Below are positions 1-8,696 of a stretch of 64,000 nt of DNA, one piece after another (the stretch's first letter is position 1; every line of letters begins with the position of its first letter). A program made the translations under genes and the position numbers. Below the pieces are notes generated by a model. That model did no database searches. It was not told the DNA's origin and saw nothing but the letters and a program-made list of their open reading frames with translations. Source of the DNA: Chloroflexota bacterium (GTDB lineage: Bacteria > Chloroflexota > Dehalococcoidia > DSTF01 > RBG-16-68-14); assembly GCA_029262675.1 (NCBI GenBank), contig JAJCYW010000016.1, positions 161,798-225,797 on the forward strand. The letters are read 5' to 3'.

Positions 1-1
1 A

Positions 2-559
2 CAGCGCTTCACGGAGCGCGGCCTGCCGATAGTCGGCGACGACATCAAGTCGCAGGTCGGCGCGACGATCGTGCATCGCATTCTCACCCGGCTGTTCCAG
101 GACCGCGGCGTGCGGCTGGACCACACCTACCAGCTCAACTTTGGTGGCAACACGGACTTCCTCAACATGCTGGAGCGCGAACGGCTGCAATCGAAGAAGA
201 TCTCCAAGACGAACGCGGTTACCTCGCAGCTCGACAACGAAATGCTGGCTGGCGACGTCCACGTCGGCCCGAGCGACCACGTGCCGTGGCTCTCGGACCG
301 CAAGTGGGCCTACATCCGCCTGGAAGGCACCACGTTCGGCGATGTGCCGCTCAACGCGGAGCTGAAGCTGGAGGTATGGGACAGCCCGAACTCCGCAGGC
401 GTCGTCATCGATGCCGTGCGCTGCTGCAAGCTGGCGCTGGACCGCGGTCTCTCCGGCTCGCTGGAAGGCCCTTCGGCCTACTTCATGAAGTCGCCGGCCA
501 CGCAGTACACGGATGAACAGGCTCGCGACATGGTGGAGGGGTTCATCCGCGGGAAGTAG
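2..559 (+). CDS. ino1: Inositol-3-phosphate synthase, C-terminal part (truncated by window edge)
   Basis: The reading frame is open from base 2, so the start lies upstream of the window; about 185 C-terminal residues are present. The stretch [11 protein letters not shown], then [19 protein letters not shown] and the C-terminal [15 protein letters not shown] are characteristic of NAD-dependent myo-inositol-1-phosphate synthase, which converts glucose-6-phosphate to L-myo-inositol-1-phosphate in the cytoplasm. The following genes (two acyltransferases, a PimA-like glycosyltransferase and a CDP-alcohol phosphatidyltransferase) make supply of inositol for phosphatidylinositol lipids the obvious role. 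Identity is certain from sequence; the pathway assignment is inference from context. Confidence 0.93.
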   Translation, partial: QRFTERGLPIVGDDIKSQVGATIVHRILTRLFQDRGVRLDHTYQLNFGGNTDFLNMLERERLQSKKISKTNAVTSQLDNEMLAGDVHVGPSDHVPWLSDRKWAYIRLEGTTFGDVPLNAELKLEVWDSPNSAGVVIDAVRCCKLALDRGLSGSLEGPSAYFMKSPATQYTDEQARDMVEGFIRGK

Positions 560-604
560 CGCCGTGGATGCAACGCCTTGGATGTAGTGCCAGGGACATA
601 GCAA

Positions 605-1495
605 TTGGTCATCTACTGGCTGTTCCGCCTCACCATCCTCATCACCAAGCCGCTGCCGCTTTGGTTCGCGTACAAGCTCGGCGCCGGCGTTGCCCAGATC
701 TGTTATTTCTTCTTCCATGCGCAGCGGCGCGCGTTGAACGCCAACCTCGCGCGCGTGCTCGGCTCCGGCGACGCGCGCGCCGTCGATGTCGTCGCCCGTC
801 GCGCCTACCGCAACTTCGGCAAGTTCGTCGTCGACTTCATCCACTTCCCCGCCGTGACGCGGCAGGAGGTACGCCGGAGGCTGCAGTTCGATCAGTGGAC
901 GGAGCTGGACGACGCGATTGCGGAGGGCCGCGGCGTCCTCATCGTGACCATGCACTGCGGCGTCTGGGACATGGGCGCGGCCGCGCTCGCCGCGTACGAC
1001 TACCCCATTCACGCCATCGTGGACAGCTTCCGCGACCCACGCCTGGATGAGCTGGTCCACAGCTCGCGCACGAAGCTCGGCATCCACGTCATACCACGCG
1101 AGCGCGTCGGCCCCAGCACGCTCCGTGCGCTGAAGCGCGGTGACGTCCTTGCGACGCTGATAGACGCGCCGTCCCCAGGAATGATGGTCGACGTCGATTT
1201 CATGGGCGCGACGACGACCGTGTCTGCTGTACCGGCGCGAATTGCGCTCATGACGGGCGCGCACGTGATCCCCTGCCTGATCCTGCGCGGACCGGAGAGC
1301 GACTCTATCGTGCGGCCCGTGCTGGACACACGCGGGGCCCGCTATGAGCCGACCGGCGACGAGAAGCGCGACGTACAGGCGCTGACGGAGCTGATCATGG
1401 CGAGCCTGGAGCAGATAGTTAGGCAGCATCCGGACCAGTGGATGCTGTTCAGCCACTTCTGGCCGCAACAGACCGCTACAGTATCGGGACGGTAG
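605..1495 (+). CDS. LpxL/HtrB-PatA type lysophospholipid acyltransferase
   Basis: A 296-residue LPLAT-superfamily acyltransferase of the lauroyl/myristoyl-acyltransferase type. The catalytic HX4D motif is seen as HCGVWD (H about residue 117) after a hydrophobic N-terminus that would associate with the cytoplasmic membrane face. The best start is TTG at 605, 45 bp after the inositol synthase. In Actinobacteria the relative PatA acylates phosphatidylinositol mannoside next to pimA and pgsA, the same neighbours found here. Without lipid A genes in view, a phosphatidylinositol-mannoside acceptor is more likely than lipid A, but this is inference from context. Confidence 0.85.
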   Translation: MVIYWLFRLTILITKPLPLWFAYKLGAGVAQICYFFFHAQRRALNANLARVLGSGDARAVDVVARRAYRNFGKFVVDFIHFPAVTRQEVRRRLQFDQWTELDDAIAEGRGVLIVTMHCGVWDMGAAALAAYDYPIHAIVDSFRDPRLDELVHSSRTKLGIHVIPRERVGPSTLRALKRGDVLATLIDAPSPGMMVDVDFMGATTTVSAVPARIALMTGAHVIPCLILRGPESDSIVRPVLDTRGARYEPTGDEKRDVQALTELIMASLEQIVRQHPDQWMLFSHFWPQQTATVSGR

Positions 1496-1507
1496 ACTGC
1501 CTGCATC

Positions 1508-2407
1508 GTGTGGAGGTATTACGCGCTCCGGCTGGCCTACATCCTCCTCGGGCGGCTGCCTGTGCCCGTCCTCTACGTCATCGCGCGCATCTTCGCTGAT
1601 GGCGCGCATCTCTTCCGCGCGGACGCTCGCAACGCCGTCCGAGCGAACATGCGGCGAGTGATGGGACCGGACGCGGAAGATCGGGACGTGCGCCGGGCCT
1701 CGCGGGAAGTCTTCCGCAACGTCACCCGCTACTATGCAGACCTGCTTCGCGTCGGACGTACCGATATCCAGGCCTTCTTCCGCGACAGGATCGAGATCAC
1801 CGGCGTCGAACACCTTGAGGCCGCGCGCAGCTCTGGTCGCGGCGCAGCCGTCGTCGGCGCGCACTTCGGCAACCCGGAGATGTCCGTTCAGGGCCTGGCG
1901 GCGATGGGGTACGCGTTCTTCGGCTTCACGGAGCCTTTGGAACCCCCCGCGCTCTCCGATTTCACGCACCGCCTCCGTTCCCACCACGGACACGTCTACC
2001 ACACGGTCGGCTACCGCGCGGTGAAGGAAGCGATGCGCCACATTCGGAAGGGCGGGCTCGTTGCCGTGTTGCTGGATCGCGACGTGACCGGCAGCGGCCT
2101 GCCGATGCGGTTCTTCGGCGCGGAGGCGAGCATCCCAGTCGGTGGGATCGAGATGGCGCTGCGAACCGGGGCCGACGTGATCATCGCGCAGTCGTGGCGG
2201 CTGCCGGGCTATCGTTTCCGCGTCGAGGTCGGGCCGCCGCTGCAGATCGAGCGCACAGGCGATTTCGAGGTGGACGCCCGCGCCTACGCGGAGCAGGTAC
2301 TGAGGATCCTGGAGGAGCAGATCCGCTCCGACCCCGGCCAGTGGGCGGTGCTGGAACGCATCTGGGCGGACGATACCTCCGCTGACGCCGAACGGCTGGC
2401 CGAATAG
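1508..2407 (+). CDS. Second LpxL/PatA-like lysophospholipid acyltransferase
   Basis: A 299-residue paralogue of the preceding gene, 12 bp downstream (GTG start at 1508). The HX4E form of the catalytic motif is visible as HFGNPE (H about residue 119), preceded by RNAVRANMRRVMG, which resembles the substrate-side region of LpxL-type enzymes. It lacks long hydrophobic segments other than the N-terminus and probably acts at the inner membrane face. Two adjacent acyltransferases with different motif variants (HX4D and HX4E) suggest two acylation positions on one lipid, which is a guess. Confidence 0.83.
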   Translation: MWRYYALRLAYILLGRLPVPVLYVIARIFADGAHLFRADARNAVRANMRRVMGPDAEDRDVRRASREVFRNVTRYYADLLRVGRTDIQAFFRDRIEITGVEHLEAARSSGRGAAVVGAHFGNPEMSVQGLAAMGYAFFGFTEPLEPPALSDFTHRLRSHHGHVYHTVGYRAVKEAMRHIRKGGLVAVLLDRDVTGSGLPMRFFGAEASIPVGGIEMALRTGADVIIAQSWRLPGYRFRVEVGPPLQIERTGDFEVDARAYAEQVLRILEEQIRSDPGQWAVLERIWADDTSADAERLAE

Positions 2408-2429
2408 CATACGGTACAATCTCTGCGCG

Positions 2430-3179
2430 ATGGGTACCGCAGACCTGCACGTACATACTGCTCTGGGCGACGGCATGGCAGAGATACCGGAGCTGCTGGC
2501 CTACGTTGAGGACGAGACCGACCTCTCGCTCATCGCCATCACAGAGCACGATGACATCCGCGCGGCCAACGAGACACGCGAGGCGTGGGCGCGCGGAAGC
2601 TACCGATTTGGCGTTGTTCTGGGCCAGGAGGTGACGACGCTGGAGGGACACCTGCTTGCCCTCTTCATCGAAGAAACGGTGCCCAGCCTGCAACCGCTCG
2701 CGCCGACGCTGCGGGCGGTGCATAGCCAGGGCGGCATCTGCGTGATCCCACATCCGATGAGCTGGCTGACGCGCAGTATCGGCCGACGCGCGATCGAGCG
2801 CATCATCGCCGAAGCCGCCGAAGGCATCGCGTTCGACGCAATCGAACGCTCCGTCAGCCCCGCCGCGCGCGTGACGGCGGACAAGGCGCTGCGGCTCAAC
2901 CGCGAACGCTACCACCTGGCCGAGGTCGGCGGCAGCGACGCCCACTTTCTCAAAGCGATCGGCTCCTGCCACACGGAGTTCGAAGGCAGTTCAGCTGCGG
3001 AGCTGAAGCAAGCCATTCTCCAGCGCCAGACGCGTGCGGTGGCCGGCCGGCATCCCTCCCTGCGCCAACTTGGCATGGGGCAGGTGATCCGCCAGCAGTG
3101 GCGCGGCATCATGGCCACGCCCCGCCAGATGGGCTGGCTGCCGACGATCGGCAGCTTCTTCCGGCGGGTGCGTTCGTGA
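2430..3179 (+). CDS. PHP-domain metal-dependent phosphoesterase
   Basis: A 249-residue stand-alone PHP domain. The N-terminal DLHVHT (H7, H9), TEHDD (E39-H40-D41), later PHPM and GGSDAHF are metal ligands of the PHP superfamily (trinuclear metal phosphoesterases such as histidinol phosphatase or YciV-like RNase AM). It lies between the acyltransferases and the glycosyltransferase, whose GTG start overlaps its TGA, so the genes are translationally coupled. Substrate is unknown; a phosphatase step on an inositol phosphate is possible from context but not shown by sequence. Confidence 0.85.
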   Translation: MGTADLHVHTALGDGMAEIPELLAYVEDETDLSLIAITEHDDIRAANETREAWARGSYRFGVVLGQEVTTLEGHLLALFIEETVPSLQPLAPTLRAVHSQGGICVIPHPMSWLTRSIGRRAIERIIAEAAEGIAFDAIERSVSPAARVTADKALRLNRERYHLAEVGGSDAHFLKAIGSCHTEFEGSSAAELKQAILQRQTRAVAGRHPSLRQLGMGQVIRQQWRGIMATPRQMGWLPTIGSFFRRVRS

Positions 3180-4324
3180 AGATCGCTCTCGTCTCCCCGT
3201 ACGACTGGACGGTGCCCGGTGGCGTCAACAGCCACTGTGCCCACCTCCGCGATCAGTTCGTGGTCGCCGGACACGATGTCCGCATCGTCGCGCCCGCATC
3301 GCGCAAAGTCGACGATGAGGGGGTAATAACAATAGGGCGCCGTCCGGTGAGCGTGCCCGCTAGCGGCTCGCTCGCTCGCATCTCGCTCTCGCTGACGTTG
3401 GGCCCGCCGGTGCGCAAGGTGTTAGCGGAGGAACGATTCGATATCGTCCACGTCCACGAACCGTTCATGCCCATGCTGCCGATCCACTTTCTGCGCTACT
3501 CGGAGGCCGTCAACGTCGGCACCTTCCACGCCAGCAGAGAGAAGTCGCAATTCTTCTACAGATGGGGCCGCCGCCACCTGCGACGCTGGTTTAGGAGATT
3601 GGACGGCAAGATCGCCGTCTCGTCGGCCGCCGCCAATTTTGTGGAGGAGTACTTTCCCGGCTACTACAACATCATCCCGAACGGCGTCAACGTCCGGCGT
3701 TTCTCGGCGCCGGCCCCGCCGCTGGAGAAGTCTCCGGACAGTAAGCAGACCATCCTCTTCGTCGGCCGGCCGGAGAAGCGCAAAGGCCTGGATCACCTGC
3801 TCAACGCCTACGAGCGGGTCAAAAGCCAGCGGCCCGCCACGCGTCTGCTGATCGTCGGCGCCGGTAAATTCGGCCGTTTCGAGCGCAAGGTGAAGTCCCG
3901 CCGCCTCGCCGATGTCGAGTTCTGCGGCTACGTCTCGGACGAAGACCTGCCGCGCTACCACCAAGCGGCCGACGTCTTCTGCGCTCCGGCTACCGGGTTC
4001 GAGAGCCAGGGCATCGTCTTGCTAGAGGCAATGGCGGCCGGCCTGCCGATCGTCGCCAGCAATATCGAGGGCTACGCCGGAGTGCTAACGCACGGCGTGG
4101 AGGGCCTGCTGGTGCTGCCGGGCGACGAGGAGGCGCTGGCCGCCGCGTTGCTTGAGCTGCTCTCCGATGACGGCGCGCGCCGCCGGATGACGAGCCAGGC
4201 CAAACGGCGCGCACAGCGGTTTGCCTGGGAGCGCGTGTCGCAGCAGGTGCTCTCCTACTACGAACGGCTGTTGCACGAGAGAGAACTCACCGGCAGCGCA
4301 CGCAGCTCGTCGCAGGCGGGGTAG
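3176..4324 (+). CDS. GT4-family glycosyltransferase, PimA-like
   Basis: A 382-residue GT-B glycosyltransferase. I place the start at GTG 3176, overlapping the previous stop, because the protein then begins MKIALVSPYDW and immediately shows the PGGVNSH loop typical of PimA-type enzymes; the open frame upstream to 3098 is only overlap. The C-terminal Rossmann half has FVGRPEKRKGLDHL and the donor-binding ESQGIVLLEAMAAG (E-x7-E motif). PimA transfers mannose from GDP-mannose to phosphatidylinositol on the cytoplasmic face. With Ino1 and a CDP-alcohol phosphatidyltransferase adjacent, the same reaction is likely here, but acceptor and donor cannot be proven from sequence. Confidence 0.87.
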   Translation: MKIALVSPYDWTVPGGVNSHCAHLRDQFVVAGHDVRIVAPASRKVDDEGVITIGRRPVSVPASGSLARISLSLTLGPPVRKVLAEERFDIVHVHEPFMPMLPIHFLRYSEAVNVGTFHASREKSQFFYRWGRRHLRRWFRRLDGKIAVSSAAANFVEEYFPGYYNIIPNGVNVRRFSAPAPPLEKSPDSKQTILFVGRPEKRKGLDHLLNAYERVKSQRPATRLLIVGAGKFGRFERKVKSRRLADVEFCGYVSDEDLPRYHQAADVFCAPATGFESQGIVLLEAMAAGLPIVASNIEGYAGVLTHGVEGLLVLPGDEEALAAALLELLSDDGARRRMTSQAKRRAQRFAWERVSQQVLSYYERLLHERELTGSARSSSQAG

Positions 4325-4337
4325 GACGCAGGCAAGG

Positions 4338-4991
4338 ATGTCGCGACTGCGCTCGTTCACGCTCCTACCGCACAAGGTCCCGCGCGGTGTCATCGATCCG
4401 ATCGTCAGGCTGCTGGCGCGGACGGGCATCACCCCGAACCAGCTCAGCATCTTTGGCTTCTGCGGCAACGTGGGGGCCGCCGTTTTGGCGGCGCGAGGAG
4501 AGTTCCTCTACGCCGGTATCGCGATGCTCGTCTTCAGCGCCCTCGACCTGCTGGACGGCGCACTGGCCCGCGCGACCGGCCGCGCGACGCGCTTCGGCGC
4601 GGTGCTCGACTCGGCGCTCGACCGCCTGTCGGAGGCGGCCGTGCTCGGCGGGCTCACGTTCTACTTCGCCGAGCGCCACCAGACGGAGGAGACCGTGCTC
4701 TGCTTCGCGGCGCTGACCGGCTCCGTTCTGGTTAGTTACGTCCGAGCCCAGGCGCTGGCCCACGGCTTGGAGTCGCGCGACGGGCTGTTCACTCGCGCTG
4801 AGCGCGTGATCCTACTGGCCGCCGCGCTTATGATTGACCAAGTGCGCATCGGACTCTGGATCCTGGCCGTGGTCGCCCTGGCGACCGGCCTCCAGCGCAT
4901 CTACATCGCCTGGGACGGATTCCGTAAGCTGCCAGAACCGCAGCCCGTGCCCGAGCCGGACGCGAATGCCATGAACGAGAAACAACCGTGA
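4338..4991 (+). CDS. CDP-alcohol phosphatidyltransferase, PgsA1-like (probable phosphatidylinositol phosphate synthase)
   Basis: A 217-residue integral membrane enzyme. The signature D-x2-DG-x2-AR-x8-G-x3-D-x3-D is intact, from DLLDGALARATG to FGAVLDSALD, and several hydrophobic helices follow. ATG 4338 gives the usual family length; the longer upstream open frame overlaps the glycosyltransferase and is not used. The family condenses CDP-diacylglycerol with an alcohol such as inositol phosphate or glycerol phosphate. Its position beside inositol synthase, acyltransferase and PimA-like genes mirrors the mycobacterial pgsA-patA-pimA cluster, so phosphatidylinositol phosphate synthase is the favoured function. 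Confidence 0.88.
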   Translation: MSRLRSFTLLPHKVPRGVIDPIVRLLARTGITPNQLSIFGFCGNVGAAVLAARGEFLYAGIAMLVFSALDLLDGALARATGRATRFGAVLDSALDRLSEAAVLGGLTFYFAERHQTEETVLCFAALTGSVLVSYVRAQALAHGLESRDGLFTRAERVILLAAALMIDQVRIGLWILAVVALATGLQRIYIAWDGFRKLPEPQPVPEPDANAMNEKQP

Positions 4992-5773
4992 TCCCCCTGC
5001 GGGAGCAAGACTACATCGCGCAGAAGTTCGCGCAGGAGCTGGCCGGAAAGGTCAAGGTCGACTTCTTCACGCAGAAGGCGTCGTCGATCCTCGTCCCCGG
5101 CCGCGAAGAGTGCGCCACCTGTCCCGAAGCAGGGATGTTGGTTCGCGAAGTGACGTCGCTCAGCCCCCGCCTGCTGCTCTCCGAGCACGAGTACGCGGAC
5201 GAGCCGGAGGCCGCCCAGAAGCTCGGCGTCGATAAGGTTCCGGCCTATGTCTTGCGCGGCCCGTCTAATCGGCCGCTGCGCTTCTTCGGACTGCCGGCGG
5301 GCAACCTGCTCCCCAGCTTTATCGAGACGATCTTGGGCGTCTCCCGCCAGCAGGCAATCGTCGCGCCGGAGACCGCGACGCAACTCAAGAAGCTGAAAGA
5401 CGACGTATCGATTACGGTCTACGTCACGCCGGGCTGTCCGCATTCGCCCGCCGTCGTGCACACAGCCTTTCGGCTGGCCCACGCTAGCTCCCACATCGCC
5501 GCGTCTGCCGTCGAGATCGGCGAATTTCCACGCATCGTCCAGCAGCTCGGCATCCAGGCCGTCCCGCTGATCGCGATCGACGGCCACCCGGCCGTCGCCG
5601 GCGCGGTGGACGAGGCAGGGCTGGTGCAGGCGGTGATGCGCGCCGCCGACGGCAGCGGCGTGGGAGCGCCCACGGTACGCGGCGGCGCGATGACGACGGT
5701 CCAGCACCAATCCGGTCCAGGGAAGCCGGCCGGCCCGGCGCAGCCGGGCTCGGGCCTGATCCTGCCCCGCTAG
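4988..5773 (+). CDS. Glutaredoxin-like protein disulfide oxidoreductase (two thioredoxin folds, one degenerate)
   Basis: A 261-residue cytoplasmic protein starting GTG 4988 in a four-base overlap with the phosphatidyltransferase stop. Two thioredoxin-fold halves are seen: the first carries CATC at residues 42-45 and a cis-Pro loop (DKVPAYV), the second has GCPHSPAV with only one cysteine and its own cis-Pro loop (QAVPLIA). This is the layout of the PDO/glutaredoxin-like family of thermophiles and Chloroflexota, but with the second active site reduced to CPHS. About 40 C-terminal residues are Gly/Pro-rich and probably disordered. Its link to the lipid genes is unclear. Confidence 0.78.
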   Translation: MIPLREQDYIAQKFAQELAGKVKVDFFTQKASSILVPGREECATCPEAGMLVREVTSLSPRLLLSEHEYADEPEAAQKLGVDKVPAYVLRGPSNRPLRFFGLPAGNLLPSFIETILGVSRQQAIVAPETATQLKKLKDDVSITVYVTPGCPHSPAVVHTAFRLAHASSHIAASAVEIGEFPRIVQQLGIQAVPLIAIDGHPAVAGAVDEAGLVQAVMRAADGSGVGAPTVRGGAMTTVQHQSGPGKPAGPAQPGSGLILPR

Positions 5774-5775
5774 CG

Positions 5776-7362
5776 ATGGGCGTAATCGAAGCGAACCAGC
5801 CGGGCGCACCCGCAGCGCCCGCCGGCCAGTCCGGTGGCGGCCTGCGTTCCGGTCTGCGGCGCCTGTTTGATAGCGCCGTCGACCTCGAGTTCACGCGCTT
5901 CTGGCCGTTCGCCGTCCTCGCGCTCGTCTACGTCGCCTCGCGCGCGTACTGGCTGAACTTGGGCTATGGCACAGACCCCGACGCCTGGCGCGTGGCCATG
6001 GTCGCCGAACACCTCTGGGCGGAAGGCGAGTACTTCCCGTCGCGGCTGCCGGGCTACCCGCTCCACGAGTTCGTCACTGCAGCGTTCGTGAAGCAGGGCT
6101 GGATCTGGACCAACCTGACAACCGTGCTGATATCGCTGACCGGTGTCTACGTTTTCGCAGCGCTGGCGAAGAAGCTGGAGCTGCCGAATCGTGGCGCGCT
6201 GACGTTGGGATTCGCCTTCGCGCCGCTGCTCTGGATCAACAGCGTGATGACCATGGACTACATGTGGGCGCTCACGTTCCTGCTGGCCGCGTACCTCACG
6301 CTGCTCGACGAGCGGCCCACTGCGGGCGGCATTCTGCTCGGCATCGCGGCAGGGTTCCGGCTCACTTCAATGTTCATGCTGCCCGTGTTCCTGCTGCTGA
6401 TCTGGCGAATGCGGTTCCGCGACCAGGGCCGGACGTTCGCGATTGCCGCGCTCGCCACGACGATGCTGGTCTACGCGCCGGTGTTCATGACGTACGGGCT
6501 GGACTTCCTCAACTTTTACGACCAGGACGTCCACATTGAAGAGTTCATCAAGCGGCTCGGTAAGGACGGCCTCGGCATCATCGGCGGGCTCACCGTGCTA
6601 GCGGCGCTGCTCCTCTCGGCCAAGCGGCTGCTCCGGCTGCCGGGCGACCTGCTGCGCGACGCCAACGTCCTCGTCTGGGCGGTCGCGATCGGCGTCGTCT
6701 TCGCGTCGTACACGCGGCTGCCGCACGAGATCGCCTACCTGATCCCCGTCTTCCCGTTCGGATTCTTCCTCATGGCGCGCTACCTCAGCCGGCCGTTGCT
6801 GGTAACGGCGCTGGTCGTGATCGTGGCGGCGGGCTTTGTCGACCTCACGTCGCCCGACGACACGACAGGCATCAGCGCCTCAACGTTCACCAGCGCCCGC
6901 GTGGGGAAGGGGATGCTGCTCTCCGATGTCGACACGCTGCGCAACCAGAAGGAGTTCGCGGAGGAGCTGCGGAAGCTGACGGTCAGCCACCGCGCCATCG
7001 TTCTGCCGGCCGTGGTGGTCGTGGGCTTCATCTACCCGGAGCTCGTGAGCCTCTATCGCGACGAGCTCGAGATCGCGATTCTCGAGAAGGACGAATCGGC
7101 CATCAGCCAGCTCTCCGATAAGGGCCGCGCCTGCGACCCGGCCTGCAACGTGCGCCCGGATATCGAGTACGTTTGGCTGCTCGAATTCGATGAGTTCCAG
7201 CACTATCTGGATAGCGGCCGCACGGTCTACTACACGGACGACGCCGCCCGCAGCACGTACTCGGTCTACGGCTACCGTCTGGGGTACTTCGGGGCGTTGG
7301 AGCTACAGCTCAGCCGCGACAACCCGTCGCTCGCGGCGGGTACGGCCAGTACGGACCGCTAG
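5776..7362 (+). CDS. Polytopic membrane glycosyltransferase, GT-C/ArnT-like
   Basis: A 528-residue protein starting two bases after the previous stop. A Pro/Gly-rich cytoplasmic N-terminus (about 45 residues) is followed by many transmembrane segments up to about residue 350 and a soluble C-terminal region. The first external loop contains GYGTDPDAWRV, matching the acidic loop motif of GT-C transferases that use polyprenyl-phosphate sugars. The protein probably transfers a lipid-linked sugar at the outer face of the membrane, consistent with the neighbouring lipid-glycosylation genes. It meets the minus-strand peptidase tail to tail, the two stops overlapping. Exact donor and acceptor are unknown. 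Confidence 0.7.
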   Translation: MGVIEANQPGAPAAPAGQSGGGLRSGLRRLFDSAVDLEFTRFWPFAVLALVYVASRAYWLNLGYGTDPDAWRVAMVAEHLWAEGEYFPSRLPGYPLHEFVTAAFVKQGWIWTNLTTVLISLTGVYVFAALAKKLELPNRGALTLGFAFAPLLWINSVMTMDYMWALTFLLAAYLTLLDERPTAGGILLGIAAGFRLTSMFMLPVFLLLIWRMRFRDQGRTFAIAALATTMLVYAPVFMTYGLDFLNFYDQDVHIEEFIKRLGKDGLGIIGGLTVLAALLLSAKRLLRLPGDLLRDANVLVWAVAIGVVFASYTRLPHEIAYLIPVFPFGFFLMARYLSRPLLVTALVVIVAAGFVDLTSPDDTTGISASTFTSARVGKGMLLSDVDTLRNQKEFAEELRKLTVSHRAIVLPAVVVVGFIYPELVSLYRDELEIAILEKDESAISQLSDKGRACDPACNVRPDIEYVWLLEFDEFQHYLDSGRTVYYTDDAARSTYSVYGYRLGYFGALELQLSRDNPSLAAGTASTDR

Positions 7363-8696
7363 CGCGATCTCCGCGCCAGCATTAGCCCTGCGATCACAAG
7401 GCCGCCCGCCACCACCGCCGTCACGCCGATCACGACGATGATCAGCACGGCAGAACCGCTGCTGTTGCCGTTATCGGCCGCGTCGGGAGCGCGCGTCGGC
7501 TCCGCAGGATCGTCGCCCGGACCATCGGTCGGTTCGTCGCTGGGCGCCTCTTCGCGCGGCGGCAGACCGACCGACTCGCGCCATTCGTTCTCCAGACCGT
7601 CCTGGTCGAACCCGTAGACCTGCTCCAGCGCGCCGCCCGTGGTGTCGCCCGCTTTGAACGCCCGGAACAGCTCCGCGAACTGCTCCTCGCCGTACGTCAG
7701 GACGAGGTACTCGACGAGGCTCCAGGACTGTCCGTAAAAGAGCGACACGCGACTGCTCAGCGCGCCGCTGCTGGCCGAACTGAGGCTGCGGACCGAGAAG
7801 ACATCGTTGGAGCGGATGGCGGCCTGTAGGGACTGGTACTGTCCGCCCAGCGGTTGGCTCTGGGCGTAGACCGCCGTACCTTCGTTCAGCCAGTCCGGCA
7901 CCCCGAACGGGCCGCTGACGGCCTCCCGCACGACGATGTGCGCGACCTCGTGGCGGGTGATGTCGCCGGCGGCGGAGTCCGCCGAGACCATCGCCGTATC
8001 GGAGTAGACGACCTCGCCGCGCGTGACGACGCCCTCGCCCGACGACGACAGAATCGCCGGCTCCATCTCGGCCGCGGTGCGGTAGTAGCGGACCTTGACC
8101 GGGAAGTCGACCGTCGTCTCCAGCATCCTGCCGACATTATCGAGTGCTTCGCGGGCGGCGGTGAGGATGTCGCGCGCTTCGTCTTCGCTGGTGTCGTACC
8201 ACCAGACGGTGAGGTTGCCCTCCGACAGGCTCTGCCAGTCGAAGCGACTGTCCTCGTACATGATGTCCTGGGGTTCCGTCTCCAACTCGCCGCTTGCCGA
8301 CAGCAGTCGCCAGAAGTAGGTCACCTCTGCGCCGGGGATCAGCACGTTGCGCGGCGTCGCCAGCAGGTCGAACCGGCAGCTCACTACGGTGCCGCCCGTG
8401 CACTCCGGGATCGCGCTCGTCCGCACGCCGTCCGGCGCCACCTGATAGACCAGCCGCACGTCGTCCAGTCCGTCCGGCGATGCGGCGGTTAGGTTGAAGA
8501 CGAGGCCGGTTGGAAAGTCGCTGCGGGCCTCGTTCATCCGCACCTCGATCTCGCCCTGCGCCGCCACTAGCGACAGCGACGCCGCAACGGTGAGCAGCAG
8601 CGCGATCGCGACGGCGGCGACGCTGTGAATGGCAGCCCTGCCGCGAATGGCAGCCCTGCGGTGCCTGGCGGTTCGGCGCATGTTGGTTAGGCGCAT
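7359..8696 (-). CDS. Secreted, membrane-anchored MA-type zinc metallopeptidase (gluzincin)
   Basis: A 445-residue protein with an N-terminal signal sequence (hydrophobic AVAIALLLTVAASLSLVAA) and a C-terminal transmembrane helix followed by ARRSR. The zinc site HEVAH is at about residues 249-253 and the third ligand is in WLNEGTAVY, as in MA-clan gluzincins. The C-terminal linker is rich in Asp, Pro and Glu. Its ATG overlaps the stop of prfB (TAATG), so translation is coupled. It probably sits on the outer face of the membrane; substrates are unknown. Confidence 0.82.
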   Translation of the reverse strand: MRLTNMRRTARHRRAAIRGRAAIHSVAAVAIALLLTVAASLSLVAAQGEIEVRMNEARSDFPTGLVFNLTAASPDGLDDVRLVYQVAPDGVRTSAIPECTGGTVVSCRFDLLATPRNVLIPGAEVTYFWRLLSASGELETEPQDIMYEDSRFDWQSLSEGNLTVWWYDTSEDEARDILTAAREALDNVGRMLETTVDFPVKVRYYRTAAEMEPAILSSSGEGVVTRGEVVYSDTAMVSADSAAGDITRHEVAHIVVREAVSGPFGVPDWLNEGTAVYAQSQPLGGQYQSLQAAIRSNDVFSVRSLSSASSGALSSRVSLFYGQSWSLVEYLVLTYGEEQFAELFRAFKAGDTTGGALEQVYGFDQDGLENEWRESVGLPPREEAPSDEPTDGPGDDPAEPTRAPDAADNGNSSGSAVLIIVVIGVTAVVAGGLVIAGLMLARRSR

